Below are positions 1-9,026 of a DNA stretch of 64,000 bases, piece by piece. The stretch is from NCBI RefSeq assembly GCF_013416325.1, contig NZ_JACCGK010000010.1, positions 150,893 to 214,892 on the forward strand, written 5' to 3'. Numbering within the stretch: the first letter of the stretch is position 1; each line of letters starts with the position of its first letter. A program made the translations under genes and the position numbers. A model generated the notes under the pieces. It did no database searches. It saw nothing but the letters and a program-made list of their open reading frames with translations, and had not been told where the DNA came from. The stretch comes from Vreelandella sedimenti. GTDB lineage: Bacteria > Pseudomonadota > Gammaproteobacteria > Pseudomonadales > Halomonadaceae.

Positions 1-472
1 CACTGGACATCCGATCCCAGGCAGCATTGCGGGTAAGCTCGTTAAAGGTGCCAGAAGCGTCAGTCATGACGAACACGTCGAACTCTTCTTCAAGGGCAGA
101 AAGCGCCGGGAAAGCCACGCACACTTCGGTCACCACACCAGCGATGATCAACTGCTTTTTACCGGTTGCTTTAACAGCGTTAACGAAATCTTCATTATCC
201 CAGGCATTGATCTGCCCAGGCCGTGCGATGTAAGGAGCGTCTGGAAACATCTCTTTCAGTTCGGGCACCAGAGGGCCATTGGGGCCGTCTTCAAAGCTCG
301 TGGTGAGAATGGTAGGCAGTCCAAAATATTTAGCCAGATCCGCCAACGCTAATACATTATTTTTAAAACGATCTGGCTCAATGTCACGCACCAGTGACAG
401 CAATCCTGTTTGGTGATCTACCAATAGAACCGCAGCATTATCTTTATCGAGACGAACGTAGGGCTTGGCCAT
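1..472 (-). CDS. ycaC: YcaC-type isochorismatase-family cysteine hydrolase (3' end cut by window)
   Basis: The reading frame starts with ATG at 472, preceded by a strong ribosome site (AGGAGG in 481-488), and runs off the left edge with no stop, so the C-terminus is missing. The visible 157 residues match the YcaC-type branch of the isochorismatase-like hydrolase fold: catalytic Asp19 in LLVDHQTGL, the IARPGQINAWDN segment, and the nucleophile Cys118 in VVTEVCVAFPALSA. Members are cytosolic homo-oligomeric hydrolases whose physiological substrate is mostly unknown. It lies downstream of, and on the same strand as, the LysR gene at 662-1555. Family assignment is firm; substrate is not. Confidence 0.9.
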   Translation of the reverse strand, partial: MAKPYVRLDKDNAAVLLVDHQTGLLSLVRDIEPDRFKNNVLALADLAKYFGLPTILTTSFEDGPNGPLVPELKEMFPDAPYIARPGQINAWDNEDFVNAVKATGKKQLIIAGVVTEVCVAFPALSALEEEFDVFVMTDASGTFNELTRNAAWDRMSS

Positions 473-661
473 GACTCAACTCCTCCTATCGAGATAACTG
501 AATAAACGTTTGGAAACTGAAAGCCAGCATGGGTTTCACATGCCTTACAGAGTGTAATGTTCCGCTTATTCGATGATTAGACGAGAAATCAAGACACAGC
601 GTTGCACAGGGAGAACGCTGAAGACAGTCGGTATAGGCACACTGACCGTGCGGTCATTGCT

Positions 662-1555
662 TTAGTGATCAAGCTCTGCAAAATGCAGATTCTGTTCGAA
701 ATATTCGATAAGCAATTCGGTGAGAACCCTTATTTTCCGGGCAGGATGCTGCCCTGGTGGACGGATAACGTATGCACCTGCTGGCGGTGGGGGGTAGCGT
801 GTCATGATCGGGATCAGCGCGCCTGAGACCACATAATCATGTGTGACGCAATCAGGGAGCCAGGCGATACCCAGCCCTGCAGCCGCGGCGGTCACGAGGG
901 CTAGCGCGTTGTCAGCCTTGAAGCGGCCCCGTGGGTTCACCGTGACTACCGCATCGCCATCCATGAATTGCCATTCTTCCGTGCCCTGCATGATGGCTTG
1001 ATGGGCAATGACTTCGTCAGGCGTTTCCGGCGCCCCGTACGCCTTGAGGTAGCCAGGGCTCGCAACCAGCTTTCCGTAGATGGGCCCAATGCGTCTAGCG
1101 ATCAGATTAGAGTCTGGCAGGTAGCCAACACGAATCGCGCAATCGAACCCCTCTGCGATGAGATCAACGAAGCGATCGCTGTAAGAGGCGTGAATGTGGA
1201 GCAAGGGGTGGCGTCGCGCCATTTCGGCGAGTACTGGCGCGAAGTGAGTGGGCCCAAAAGAGAGCGGCACGGCAACTCGCAACCGACCACGCAGGTCACC
1301 GGCAGGCAGGATCGCTTCCTTGGCGACCTCTATTTCGGCGCAAGCCCTGGCGGCATATTCGCGGAACGCGGTTCCGGCCTCTGTCAGAGCAGCACCGCGT
1401 GTGGTTCGTGCCAGCAGTTGGATCCCAAGTTCCGCTTCAAGCCGAAAAAGCCGCCGACTAACGATCGACTTGGAGACACCGAGCCGTCGCGCAGCGGAGG
1501 AAATTCCCCCGGCCTCGGCAACTTCCACAAAGGTCTGTAACTCTTCGACATCCAT
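662..1555 (-). CDS. LysR-family transcriptional regulator
   Basis: A 297-residue LysR protein: N-terminal winged helix-turn-helix (MDVEELQTFVEVAEAGGISS, then SAARRLGVSKSIVSRRLFRLE) followed by a substrate-binding-like effector domain from about residue 90 (LRGRLRVAVPLSFGPTHFAP). The frame is open further upstream, but ATG 1555 starts exactly where LysR proteins begin and has AGGGAG about 10 bases before it. It resembles the DmlR/AaeR-like subgroup. The YcaC-like hydrolase 190 bases downstream on the same strand is the nearest candidate target; the effector is unknown. Confidence 0.88.
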   Translation of the reverse strand: MDVEELQTFVEVAEAGGISSAARRLGVSKSIVSRRLFRLEAELGIQLLARTTRGAALTEAGTAFREYAARACAEIEVAKEAILPAGDLRGRLRVAVPLSFGPTHFAPVLAEMARRHPLLHIHASYSDRFVDLIAEGFDCAIRVGYLPDSNLIARRIGPIYGKLVASPGYLKAYGAPETPDEVIAHQAIMQGTEEWQFMDGDAVVTVNPRGRFKADNALALVTAAAAGLGIAWLPDCVTHDYVVSGALIPIMTRYPPPPAGAYVIRPPGQHPARKIRVLTELLIEYFEQNLHFAELDH

Positions 1556-1702
1556 CTTCGCGCTCCCTATTTCACGACACAGCGATACAGAAAGGCGTTC
1601 TACCGCATCACCAACAGAAATGGCAATGTTTTCGAGACAGCGCCGCAATGGGTGTCTGTCGCCTGGAAAACCAATGCCACTCGCCGTAGAGGATGCCAAA
1701 CT

Positions 1703-1728
1703 ATCCTTTCGTAATATCCTTTCGTAAT
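1703..1728. repeat. 13-bp perfect tandem duplication
   Basis: ATCCTTTCGTAAT occurs twice back to back (1703-1715 and 1716-1728) in the space between two oppositely oriented LysR genes. It could be a binding site for one of them or a replication-slippage scar; nothing else distinguishes these options. Confidence 0.6.
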
Positions 1729-1736
1729 GGCCTTGA

Positions 1737-1919
1737 TTCACTGCTTCGTCCCGAAGAGACGGCTGGGCGGGCATACCTCAGGTGGTGGTGGCCGATATTT
1801 TCCGGATAGAGAGAGGTAAACTGGTTGAGCATTGGGATGTGTTGCAGAATGAAGTGCCGGGAATGGCAGCCTTGGACAGCCTCTCAAAGTTTGATTCCAA
1901 TGAGGATAAACACAGATGA
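1737..1919 (+). pseudogene. C-terminal remnant of a SnoaL-like (NTF2-fold) protein
   Basis: In the frame of 1791, the sequence reads VVVADIFRIERGKLVEHWDV followed by LQNEVP and ends at TGA 1917-1919. Such a D-x-F-R-x-x-x-G-K-x-x-E-H-W-D-V-x-Q block is the C-terminal signature of SnoaL-like proteins annotated as predicted aldol-condensation or ester-cyclase relatives. The frame has a stop at 1734-1736 and no start, so the N-terminal half is gone. The remnant's stop overlaps the ATG of the next LysR gene. The intact ancestor was presumably a neighbour or target of one of the two LysR regulators. The rest of the 360-base gap holds only the 13-bp repeat. Confidence 0.7.
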
Positions 1920-2827
1920 TGCCCCACAATCTTAACGACCTCTATTATTTCGTGAAGGTCGTCGACCACGGTGGATTTTCGCCGGCGGGGCGTGCCTTGG
2001 GTATCGCTAAATCGAAGCTGAGCAGGCGCGTGGGCGAATTAGAAAATCAGTTACATGTTCGCCTGATGCACCGTTCGACCCGCCACCTGACCCTTACCGA
2101 TATTGGTCAACGCTATTACCAGCACTGCAAGGCCATGCTGGTGGAAGCGGAAGCCGCCCAGCAGTTCATTGAGGAGAGCAAACAGGCCCCCTGCGGCATT
2201 ATTCGCATAAGCTGCCCCACCGGGCTATTGAGCTTTCACGTGAGTGCGATGCTGGCGGATTTCATGACCCTATACCCCGAGGTACATGTTCACCTCGAAG
2301 GAACCAACCGTCGCATTGACCCACTCGTTGAGGGGGTAGATATTGCCCTGCGCGCCCGCCCATTCCCCCTTGAAGACAGCGATCTGGTACTAAAAGTGCT
2401 GTCGGATCGTGGTCAGTGCCTGGTGGCAAGCCCGACACTGGTTGAGAGACATGGCGAGCCTTCTAACCCCGAGACGCTTGCCAACCTGCCCAGCTTAAGC
2501 CGGGCACGGCCGGAAGAGCCTCATGTGTGGCGATTGCAGCGAGACGGTGAAGAGCGTGACATTGAGCACTCACCGCGCTTTATTACCACCGACATGACCG
2601 CGCTATATAACGCGGCCCTGGCTGGCGTCGGCGTGGTTCAACTGCCTAGCTTGATGCTGGGGGACTCGCTGGCGTCTAACAAACTGGTGCAGGTAATACC
2701 GGAGTGGGAACCACGGCGGGAAGTCATTCATGCGGTTTACCCCTCTCGACGCGGTCTACTGCCTTCGGTCAGGGCACTGCTGGATTTCCTCGCCGAACGC
2801 TATGCCGTACTTGGCTCTGAACACTGA
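1916..2827 (+). CDS. LysR-family transcriptional regulator
   Basis: A 303-residue LysR protein with the N-terminal helix-turn-helix (LNDLYYFVKVVDHGGFSPAG, RALGIAKSKLSRRVGELE) and the effector-binding domain from about residue 95 (CGIIRISCPTGLLSF). It starts at tandem ATGs (1916 or 1919), the first overlapping the stop of the SnoaL remnant. It is divergent from the LysR at 662-1555 and convergent with the membrane operon at 2837-5405. No intact adjacent target gene is present on its own strand, consistent with loss of the original target. Confidence 0.88.
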   Translation: MMPHNLNDLYYFVKVVDHGGFSPAGRALGIAKSKLSRRVGELENQLHVRLMHRSTRHLTLTDIGQRYYQHCKAMLVEAEAAQQFIEESKQAPCGIIRISCPTGLLSFHVSAMLADFMTLYPEVHVHLEGTNRRIDPLVEGVDIALRARPFPLEDSDLVLKVLSDRGQCLVASPTLVERHGEPSNPETLANLPSLSRARPEEPHVWRLQRDGEERDIEHSPRFITTDMTALYNAALAGVGVVQLPSLMLGDSLASNKLVQVIPEWEPRREVIHAVYPSRRGLLPSVRALLDFLAERYAVLGSEH

Positions 2828-2836
2828 CATAGCACA

Positions 2837-3370
2837 TTACCTAGCCGATGTTCCCAGCTGTTTAAGTTCTTCATCATACAAAGCAACCAACAGCGGCTCG
2901 CCCTTGTTATTCACCCTAAACTGACCATAACGTGCTGGCTCATAGCGTTCACCGTGGCCCTCCTGAAAGAAGAACGCATCGGTGGCAAAGCGTACCTGAC
3001 CATTGCGCAGCCGGTAGCGAAGGCGCCGTTCGTCGTCGCGTAAAGAAGTACCTTCATCCAAGCGCTGGAAATGAGCGATACGCTGTTCATCCAACCCCAC
3101 CACCACATAACCGTTGCGTGTTTTCAGCGAGTCTTCATCACGCTCACTCTGATGAAGCGCGCTTTGAAGTTGGTTACCCAGCGCAAAGTTTAGCGCCATA
3201 TAGTCGCCCTGCATCAATGAGCGTGGGTCGACAGGCGCCAGCTCTAGGTAAACAATTTCTCCCTCGGCTAAGTGACGCTCTTTCTGCCAAATTGCCCAGT
3301 TCACCACCACCAGCACAACGACGGTGGCTAACACTATGATCCAGCGATTTAGCTTGGTTTTCAGCATCAT
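2837..3370 (-). CDS. GDYXXLXY-family membrane-anchored protein
   Basis: A 177-residue protein with one N-terminal transmembrane helix (WIIVLATVVVLVVVNWAIW, about residues 10-28) and an extracytoplasmic part containing the name motif as MQGDYMALNFAL. The ATG at 3370 overlaps the stop of the upstream DUF4401 gene (ATGA), so translation is probably coupled. GDYXXLXY proteins regularly form an operon with DUF2157 and DUF4401 membrane proteins, exactly as here. The molecular function of the trio is unknown; an envelope role is inferred from topology only. Confidence 0.88.
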   Translation of the reverse strand: MMLKTKLNRWIIVLATVVVLVVVNWAIWQKERHLAEGEIVYLELAPVDPRSLMQGDYMALNFALGNQLQSALHQSERDEDSLKTRNGYVVVGLDEQRIAHFQRLDEGTSLRDDERRLRYRLRNGQVRFATDAFFFQEGHGERYEPARYGQFRVNNKGEPLLVALYDEELKQLGTSAR

Positions 3371-4437
3371 TTCCCGTGCTCTCCCACAGAGGCCGAGGGC
3401 CCATTTTCCGCTACGCTCAACCACTTGTGCAGCGCCCAACGCAGCGCCAGTAGCCCACCCCCCAACACCAACAGCGTTAGTGCCTTGGTTAATAGCGTCG
3501 CGTCCAGCCAGTAGTAATAGCTGCCTATGCCCGTCAACAGCGAGAACACTCCAAGCCCCATCACTAGGCGATGCCCGATCGCGAACCCTAACAGTACGAC
3601 GACCAAGCCTTGACCCACACCCGGTGCATAAAATGAAATCAGCAGCAGCGCGAAAAGACTTGGATATAACCCCCAATGGGTTTTGGAATGAGGAATTTTA
3701 TAGAGCAGCAGCGCCAGAGAGAGTGCCACTAACACGGCGTTCAACCAGGGCGCTGACCATGCAAAAGCGTTAGTGCTCTGTGCGTCAAACCAGAAGGTAA
3801 AGGAGTGGCCGCTATGCGCTAATCCCTGCATCACCAAGAGGCCTATCAATAGGCCGTAGCCCCATGCTTGCACATCCTGAATACGGCCAGGCCAGCGAAA
3901 CTCACTCAGCCAGAGCATCGCCAGAGCCAACAGCATCAATCCACCCGCTGCTGGCGCCATAGCGTTCACTGCCAAAGCCATATAGAGCGCCAAGCTGGCG
4001 GCAAAGGCTGAAAACGTGCGATGAACCTGGCTCGGCATCACCAACGCCAGTGCGCACTGCAAGGCCAACAGCGACCACCACAAATAAGTGGACGCATTCC
4101 AGAACTCGACCAGCGCCCACGCGATTAGCAGTTGCCCGGCTAAGCTAACCGCAAGCGCCAAGTGTTCAAGCACCTCACCACGAGCTTTGCATAACAACCC
4201 AAAAGCCGCGCCGATCATCACAAGTCCCAGGCCTAACGACGTCGTAGGGCTCTCCACCACGAACACTACGCCCATGGCGATAAAGCCGAGCAGAAACAGC
4301 GCCGCTAACCAGCCTGAAAAGGCCTGCAGCGCGCGTACAAACCAAGGCGTTTGCAGCTGCGCTGGGGAGGTAGGCTCGTTCAACGGAATACCCGCTTGGC
4401 TCAGCCTAACGTTTAAATCATTAACGTTGTTCGTCAC
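3367..4437 (-). CDS. DUF4401 polytopic membrane protein
   Basis: About 356 residues with roughly ten hydrophobic segments starting at FSGWLAALFLLGFIAMGVVF and ending with a basic tail. The chosen start is GTG 4437, which gives a GTGA overlap with the stop of the DUF2157 gene and has GGGAG about 10 bases upstream; an ATG at 4470 is the alternative. DUF4401 proteins are found next to DUF2157 and GDYXXLXY proteins. Function is unknown. Start choice is an inference; family is well supported by the context and the repeated membrane segments. Confidence 0.8.
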   Translation of the reverse strand: MTNNVNDLNVRLSQAGIPLNEPTSPAQLQTPWFVRALQAFSGWLAALFLLGFIAMGVVFVVESPTTSLGLGLVMIGAAFGLLCKARGEVLEHLALAVSLAGQLLIAWALVEFWNASTYLWWSLLALQCALALVMPSQVHRTFSAFAASLALYMALAVNAMAPAAGGLMLLALAMLWLSEFRWPGRIQDVQAWGYGLLIGLLVMQGLAHSGHSFTFWFDAQSTNAFAWSAPWLNAVLVALSLALLLYKIPHSKTHWGLYPSLFALLLISFYAPGVGQGLVVVLLGFAIGHRLVMGLGVFSLLTGIGSYYYWLDATLLTKALTLLVLGGGLLALRWALHKWLSVAENGPSASVGEHGK

Positions 4438-5405
4438 TGGGAAATCTCCCGATGTAGCCGCTTTAGCCATACCACGGCCCCAGCGCCCATCGCCAGTACC
4501 GCGATGGTGATCAGCAGCAGACTTCCCTCCTGCCAATCACCTTCCCAGAGCAACAGCCTGGCAAGTAACAGCGTGATCACCGTTAACGCCGAGACACAGC
4601 CGCCCGCGATCATAAAAAGCTCAGGCCGCCAATAGCGGTAAATGCCATACAGCGCCACCAACCAGAGCGGATAAATCGCCAGCACTGGCGACCACACAAG
4701 GCCGACATCGGCTATCACCGTCACCGCTAACAGCGTCATGGGCACCCCACTGCTCACCGCCAGCAAGCGTAGTGCCAACTGCCGTGGCCAGCCCCGGTAA
4801 CGAGCGCCCGACTCCCAGATTATTAATGCCAGGGTGTTTAGACCAAACAGCCCCCAAAGCGCGGCATCGCTACTGACCAAAACGCCAAACGGCCCGCCCC
4901 AAGTACGAAAATAGAGCCCGACGGCCAAATTAAGTAACCCCAGCCACAGCACCCAGAGCAGCTCAAAGCGCGCCACCCAGGCCCAGGGCAGAGCAAGCAG
5001 CGCCCAGGTAAAAAACAGCTGCCAGGGGTCGGCACCGGATTGGTACACCTGCCCGAACAGCGCCAACAGCACGCCCACCAATAAAGTGGCCGATGTTAGC
5101 GCCACACGCTGAACCATCGGGCTGACCTTGGGCCAAATGGCGATACCTACCGCCAGCACCACCGCTGCCTGTACCACGCCAAAGCGCAGCCAACGGCCCA
5201 TCTCGGCCCAGTTATAAGCTACGAAAAACAGCACCGCGAAGGCCAACGCCAGTCCACCTAGCCACAGCAGTAAGCGATCAATAAACAGCGCCCAAGCGCG
5301 AGGCGAAGGGTGCAATCCAGAAGCTTGCACTGCGCGCGTCACCTGTTCTGGCGGTATCACGCCCTGCTCAATCAGTGATATCAGTTCACGGCGGGTAGAT
5401 GCCAT
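4434..5405 (-). CDS. DUF2157 polytopic membrane protein
   Basis: A 323-residue protein with a short cytosolic N-terminus (RRELISLIEQGVIPPEQVTR) and about nine membrane segments, beginning LLLWLGGLALAFAVLFFVAY and NWAEMGRWLRF, the hallmark DUF2157 layout. ATG at 5405 has GGGAG upstream. It is the first gene of a translationally coupled three-gene operon (4-base overlaps at 4434-4437 and 3367-3370). The function of the family is unknown. Confidence 0.87.
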   Translation of the reverse strand: MASTRRELISLIEQGVIPPEQVTRAVQASGLHPSPRAWALFIDRLLLWLGGLALAFAVLFFVAYNWAEMGRWLRFGVVQAAVVLAVGIAIWPKVSPMVQRVALTSATLLVGVLLALFGQVYQSGADPWQLFFTWALLALPWAWVARFELLWVLWLGLLNLAVGLYFRTWGGPFGVLVSSDAALWGLFGLNTLALIIWESGARYRGWPRQLALRLLAVSSGVPMTLLAVTVIADVGLVWSPVLAIYPLWLVALYGIYRYWRPELFMIAGGCVSALTVITLLLARLLLWEGDWQEGSLLLITIAVLAMGAGAVVWLKRLHREISQ

Positions 5406-5593
5406 GGGGGCTCCCTTCTAAACGGCGCAGTGGAAACAAAGCAATCTAGGCTAAGCGCCACGATCACTCCAACTTAGTAAAGCGCAGCCGAGCAATTTGC
5501 GCAGGCGGCTGGAAGGAGTCGGTTTGGGCATTGTCCCAATAGTGCTTCGACTAGCCACCCCGACAGGCTCAATTTAAAACGTAAGGGTTTTGT

Positions 5594-5613
5594 GTAAGTT
5601 TTGGCGAACTTAC
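5594..5613. promoter_or_regulatory. inverted repeat upstream of msrP
   Basis: GTAAGTT, six bases, AACTTAC: perfect 7-bp arms 70-90 bases before the msrP start, inside the 278-base gap between the divergent DUF2157 operon and msrP. Position and form suit a dimeric regulator. In E. coli msrPQ is controlled by the HprSR two-component system, but no such pair is seen here, so the binding protein is unknown. Confidence 0.5.
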
Positions 5614-5683
5614 TACACCCATTAATATCGAATGCTGCATTCACCACGTATGCTACCCACAAAGGCCTTAGTGGAGACACCCA

Positions 5684-6700
5684 ATGCTAATAAAGATTGC
5701 CAAACCGAGTGATTTACACGAATCCGATGTCACGCCGGAATCTATCTACCTCTCCCGGCGGCGCTTTATGGGCGGTATCGCAGGCCTAGGTGCAGGGCTC
5801 GCCCTATCCGGCCACGTCCGCGCCAACGCCGACTACTCCGATGTCCCCGAAGGTGATGCACCAGCGTGGCTAAAGGAGAAAATCAGCGAAACCCAGTGGC
5901 GAGCCATCACCCCTAGCGACCCTGACAAAGATAAAATTGCCCCCTTTGATGACGCCAGTGGCTACAACAACTTTTTCGAATTCGGCACCGACAAAGGCGA
6001 CCCTGCCCGCCATGCGGGCAGTCTGGAAACCCAACCCTGGAGCGTGGTGATCGATGGCGAGGTCAATAACGGCGGGCGCTTTGCCCTGGAGGACTTCGCC
6101 AAGCCCTCCCAGTTTGAAGAGCGCATTTACCGCCTGCGCTGCGTTGAGGCATGGTCGATGGTCATTCCCTGGCTGGGTATTCCGCTGGCCGATATCATCA
6201 AACGCGCCGACCCCACCAGCAAAGCCAAATACGTACGTTTTGAAACCCTGGTGGATCCAGAGCAAATGCGCGGGCAGCGCTCCTCGTTTTCGATCATTGA
6301 TTGGCCCTACGTGGAAGGCCTGCGCCTGGACGAAGCCATGCACCCTCTGACGATACTGGCCATGGGTATGTACGGCCGGGAATTGCCCAATCAAAACGGC
6401 GCCCCTCTGCGGCTGGTCGTGCCGTGGAAATACGGCTTCAAGAGCATCAAGTCGATTGTGCGGATATCGCTGACGGAAGAACAGCCAGTGAATTCCTGGC
6501 AGAAGATCGCCGCCGACGAGTACGGCTTTTACGCCAACGTGAATCCCAACGTCGACCACCCCCGCTGGAGCCAAGCCACCGAGCGCCGTCTGCCCAACAG
6601 CCTGTTCAACCCCAACACCATTGATACCCTGATGTTTAACGGCTACGCCGACGAAGTCGCCGAGCTCTATGCGGGTATGGATTTGAAGGAAAATTACTAA
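5684..6700 (+). CDS. msrP: Protein-methionine-sulfoxide reductase catalytic subunit MsrP
   Basis: A 338-residue periplasmic molybdoenzyme that reduces methionine sulfoxide in oxidised envelope proteins. It carries a twin-arginine signal (SRRRFMGG, residues 24-31, then a short hydrophobic stretch), the sulfite-oxidase-type molybdopterin fold with the Mo-ligand cysteine in [14 protein letters not shown] (Cys153), and the C-terminal segments [14 protein letters not shown] and LFNPN typical of YedY/MsrP. Length equals the family's. The stop overlaps the ATG of msrQ by one base, the usual msrPQ arrangement. Confidence 0.97.
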   Translation: MLIKIAKPSDLHESDVTPESIYLSRRRFMGGIAGLGAGLALSGHVRANADYSDVPEGDAPAWLKEKISETQWRAITPSDPDKDKIAPFDDASGYNNFFEFGTDKGDPARHAGSLETQPWSVVIDGEVNNGGRFALEDFAKPSQFEERIYRLRCVEAWSMVIPWLGIPLADIIKRADPTSKAKYVRFETLVDPEQMRGQRSSFSIIDWPYVEGLRLDEAMHPLTILAMGMYGRELPNQNGAPLRLVVPWKYGFKSIKSIVRISLTEEQPVNSWQKIAADEYGFYANVNPNVDHPRWSQATERRLPNSLFNPNTIDTLMFNGYADEVAELYAGMDLKENY

Positions 6701-7320
6701 TGGCCAGCCCACGTATATGGTTAGCATGGCGCGTGGGCGTGTTTCTGACCGCGCTAGCACCGCTGCTGTTCTGGAGTTGGCAGGTAGCGAATGGCGCAGC
6801 TGGCCCCGAACCGGGGCGCTACTTGCTACTGAATATCGGCATCGGCGGGCTGTGGATGCTGCTGCTCACGCTCAGCCTTACCCCACTTACCAAGCTCACC
6901 CGTTGGAAAGGCTTTGCGCTGATCCGTCGGCAGCTTGGCCTATGGACACTCGCCTACGCAATCCTGCATATGCTCAGCTACGCGCTGTTTATTCTGGGGC
7001 TTAACTGGGCACTACTTGGCAGCGAGATCGTCAAACGCCCCTACATCATCGTCGGCATGATCGCGCTGATCGGCCTTGCCGTGCTGGGCGCCACCTCCAA
7101 CCGCTGGGCAATGAAGCGCCTGGGCAAACGCTGGAAACCGCTGCACAAATTTTCCTACGCCATTTTGGGTCTGGTACTGCTGCACTTCTTCTGGGTGGTG
7201 CGCGCGGATATGCAGGAGTGGGCCATGTATGCCGCCATTGCGGCGCTCATCATGTCCACTCGCCTGCCCCCAGTTGCCCGCACACTGCCAAAACTACGCC
7301 ATCGATTGAGTCGTACTTAG
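6700..7320 (+). CDS. msrQ: Haem-binding membrane subunit MsrQ
   Basis: A 206-residue inner-membrane protein of the ferric-reductase-like family with about six hydrophobic helices and conserved histidines in AILHMLSYALF, PLHKFSYAILG and LLHFFWVVRAD that bind b haem. MsrQ passes electrons from the quinone pool or a cytosolic flavin reductase to MsrP. It begins at the ATG overlapping the msrP stop (TAATG), so the two are co-translated. The gene converges on mdaB with 29 bases between stops. Confidence 0.96.
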   Translation: MASPRIWLAWRVGVFLTALAPLLFWSWQVANGAAGPEPGRYLLLNIGIGGLWMLLLTLSLTPLTKLTRWKGFALIRRQLGLWTLAYAILHMLSYALFILGLNWALLGSEIVKRPYIIVGMIALIGLAVLGATSNRWAMKRLGKRWKPLHKFSYAILGLVLLHFFWVVRADMQEWAMYAAIAALIMSTRLPPVARTLPKLRHRLSRT

Positions 7321-7349
7321 GGCTTGTAAGAGATATCAACCGACGAAAC

Positions 7350-7928
7350 CTAGCCAAGTACGCAGCGCAGATGCTTACGATAAGCCGCTTTATCGCGATC
7401 GACATCTGGCATCTTCATTACATCGTTGGCGATAAAGGTCGGCAGGGCTTCTAAGCCGATAAATTCCTGAGATTTGTGGAACGGGAAGTAGACACCATCC
7501 ACACCGCGCCCTTCGAAGAAGTTGCCAGGCTCATCGAACGCTTCCAAAGGCGCATTCCATGTCAGCGATAGCATATAGCGACGGCCCTGTAGCAGGCCAC
7601 CACTGCCGTACTGCTTGGTCGGGTCCTGGCGGCTGCGGCCATCGCTGGCGTAGAGCGAGCCGTGGCCTTCTGTGAACACCTCATCGATGTAGCGCTTCAC
7701 AATCCAGGGCGCGCCCATCCACCAACCAGGCATTTGATACACAATGGTGTCCGCCCACAGGTAGTTCTGCACCTCGGCCTTCAGGTCATAGCCTTGATCA
7801 ATCACCGTCTCGCGCACCTGATAGCCCATTTCCTGCAGGGCACTTACTGCCACGCCGTGTAGCGTATTATTGAGCTCACCGCCAGAGTGCGCAAACGCTT
7901 TACCGCCATTAATCAGTAGAATATTCAT
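7350..7928 (-). CDS. mdaB: NADPH:quinone oxidoreductase MdaB
   Basis: A 192-residue flavodoxin-fold FAD enzyme that reduces quinones by two electrons, limiting redox cycling. Recognised by near-continuous similarity to E. coli MdaB: LLINGGKAFAHSGGELN at the N-terminus, the central AEVQNYLWAD and MPGWWMGAPW blocks, DEVFTEGHGSLYASDGR, and FIANDVMKMPDVDR near the end. It is divergent from the LysR gene at 8115, which is the likely regulator. With neighbouring msrPQ it makes an oxidative-stress neighbourhood. Confidence 0.95.
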   Translation of the reverse strand: MNILLINGGKAFAHSGGELNNTLHGVAVSALQEMGYQVRETVIDQGYDLKAEVQNYLWADTIVYQMPGWWMGAPWIVKRYIDEVFTEGHGSLYASDGRSRQDPTKQYGSGGLLQGRRYMLSLTWNAPLEAFDEPGNFFEGRGVDGVYFPFHKSQEFIGLEALPTFIANDVMKMPDVDRDKAAYRKHLRCVLG

Positions 7929-8114
7929 TAATAAAACCTCTCATGATAGCCTGATATCCATGCTTATATTCTTTGGCATGGCGTTTAATGAGCGGTATTG
8001 TGGATTCAAAGCATGCGAAAAAATAGCGACGTTTCAGCAAGACACTTTTGATTTAAATTCAACAGTCCTGATATTTACTATCAAGGCAGCTAGTAATGTT
8101 ATGAAAAACACTCA

Positions 8115-9017
8115 ATGAAAAGCACCCTTGAAGAACAGCAAGCTTTTGTGACGGTGGTCGATAGCGGTTCGATCACCGGCGCCGCCGAACGGCTTGGCAT
8201 TACCGTTTCCGGGGTTAGCCGTGCGCTCAACCGCCTGGAGCAAAAACTCGGCGCTACTCTGCTACGTAGAACCACGCGTCGCCTGGAGCTGACCGAGGAG
8301 GGAGAAACATTTCTAAACCATTGCCGCCGTATTCTGGCCGCCGTGGAAGAGGCCGAAGAGGCGATGCTGGATCGCCACAATCAGCCTCAAGGCAGGTTAC
8401 GGATCAACGCCGCTCCCAGCTTTATGCAGTTCGTGATTGTGCCGGTGATTGGCGAGTTCCGCGCCCGCTACCCTGGCATTACGCTGGAACTCGATACCCA
8501 CGACCGCTTTGTCGACCTGTTGGAACAGCGGGTGGATCTAGCTATCCGCATTGGCAAATTGGAAGATTCATCGCTACACGCCCGCCTCCTTGGCTATAGC
8601 CCGCTGCGCCTTCTGGCGAGCCCCGCCTACCTTAAACGCCACGGCGCGCCGCAAAGCATCGACGATTTTCAAGATCACAGCTTGCTAGGCTTCAGCCAGC
8701 TCGATCATCTCAACCGCTGGCCACTGTGCCACGCCGATGGCCAACCCTTACATATCACCCCAACGCTGGCGGCCTCCAGCGGAAGCACGCTAATAGAACT
8801 GGCCATGGCAGGAGAAGGCATCGTTTGCCTGGCCGACTTTATGACCATCACTCCCCGTCACAACGGCACACTAGTGGATGTACTGCCCGACTGCACAGAA
8901 ATGCAGACACAAGCTGTGAACGCCGTGTACTACCGCCAAACCACGCTTTCACAGCGCACCCGGCTGTTTATGGAGTTTTTAGCTGAACAACTGCCAGAGA
9001 AGTATTTGATCGCTTAA
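8115..9017 (+). CDS. LysR-family regulator, probably of mdaB
   Basis: A 300-residue LysR protein: helix-turn-helix in residues 1-60 (LEEQQAFVTVVDSGSITGAA, RLGITVSGVSRALNRLE) and an effector domain beginning at GRLRINAAPSFMQFVIV. The chosen ATG at 8115 matches the family N-terminus; an ATG at 8101 is in another frame. The 186-base AT-rich spacer to the divergent mdaB fits the classic LysR plus divergent-target layout, so quinone or electrophile sensing is a reasonable inference. Confidence 0.88.
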   Translation: MKSTLEEQQAFVTVVDSGSITGAAERLGITVSGVSRALNRLEQKLGATLLRRTTRRLELTEEGETFLNHCRRILAAVEEAEEAMLDRHNQPQGRLRINAAPSFMQFVIVPVIGEFRARYPGITLELDTHDRFVDLLEQRVDLAIRIGKLEDSSLHARLLGYSPLRLLASPAYLKRHGAPQSIDDFQDHSLLGFSQLDHLNRWPLCHADGQPLHITPTLAASSGSTLIELAMAGEGIVCLADFMTITPRHNGTLVDVLPDCTEMQTQAVNAVYYRQTTLSQRTRLFMEFLAEQLPEKYLIA

Positions 9018-9026
9018 ATCACTCAG

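Noticed and set aside
968..1727. Long plus-strand frames opposite the first LysR gene
   Set aside because: They mirror a well-supported LysR gene on the minus strand and encode arginine- and serine-rich sequences with no family pattern.
5870..6760. 296-codon minus-strand frame opposite msrP
   Set aside because: It is an antisense shadow of the certain msrP gene; the protein is low in recognisable motifs and lacks a ribosome site.
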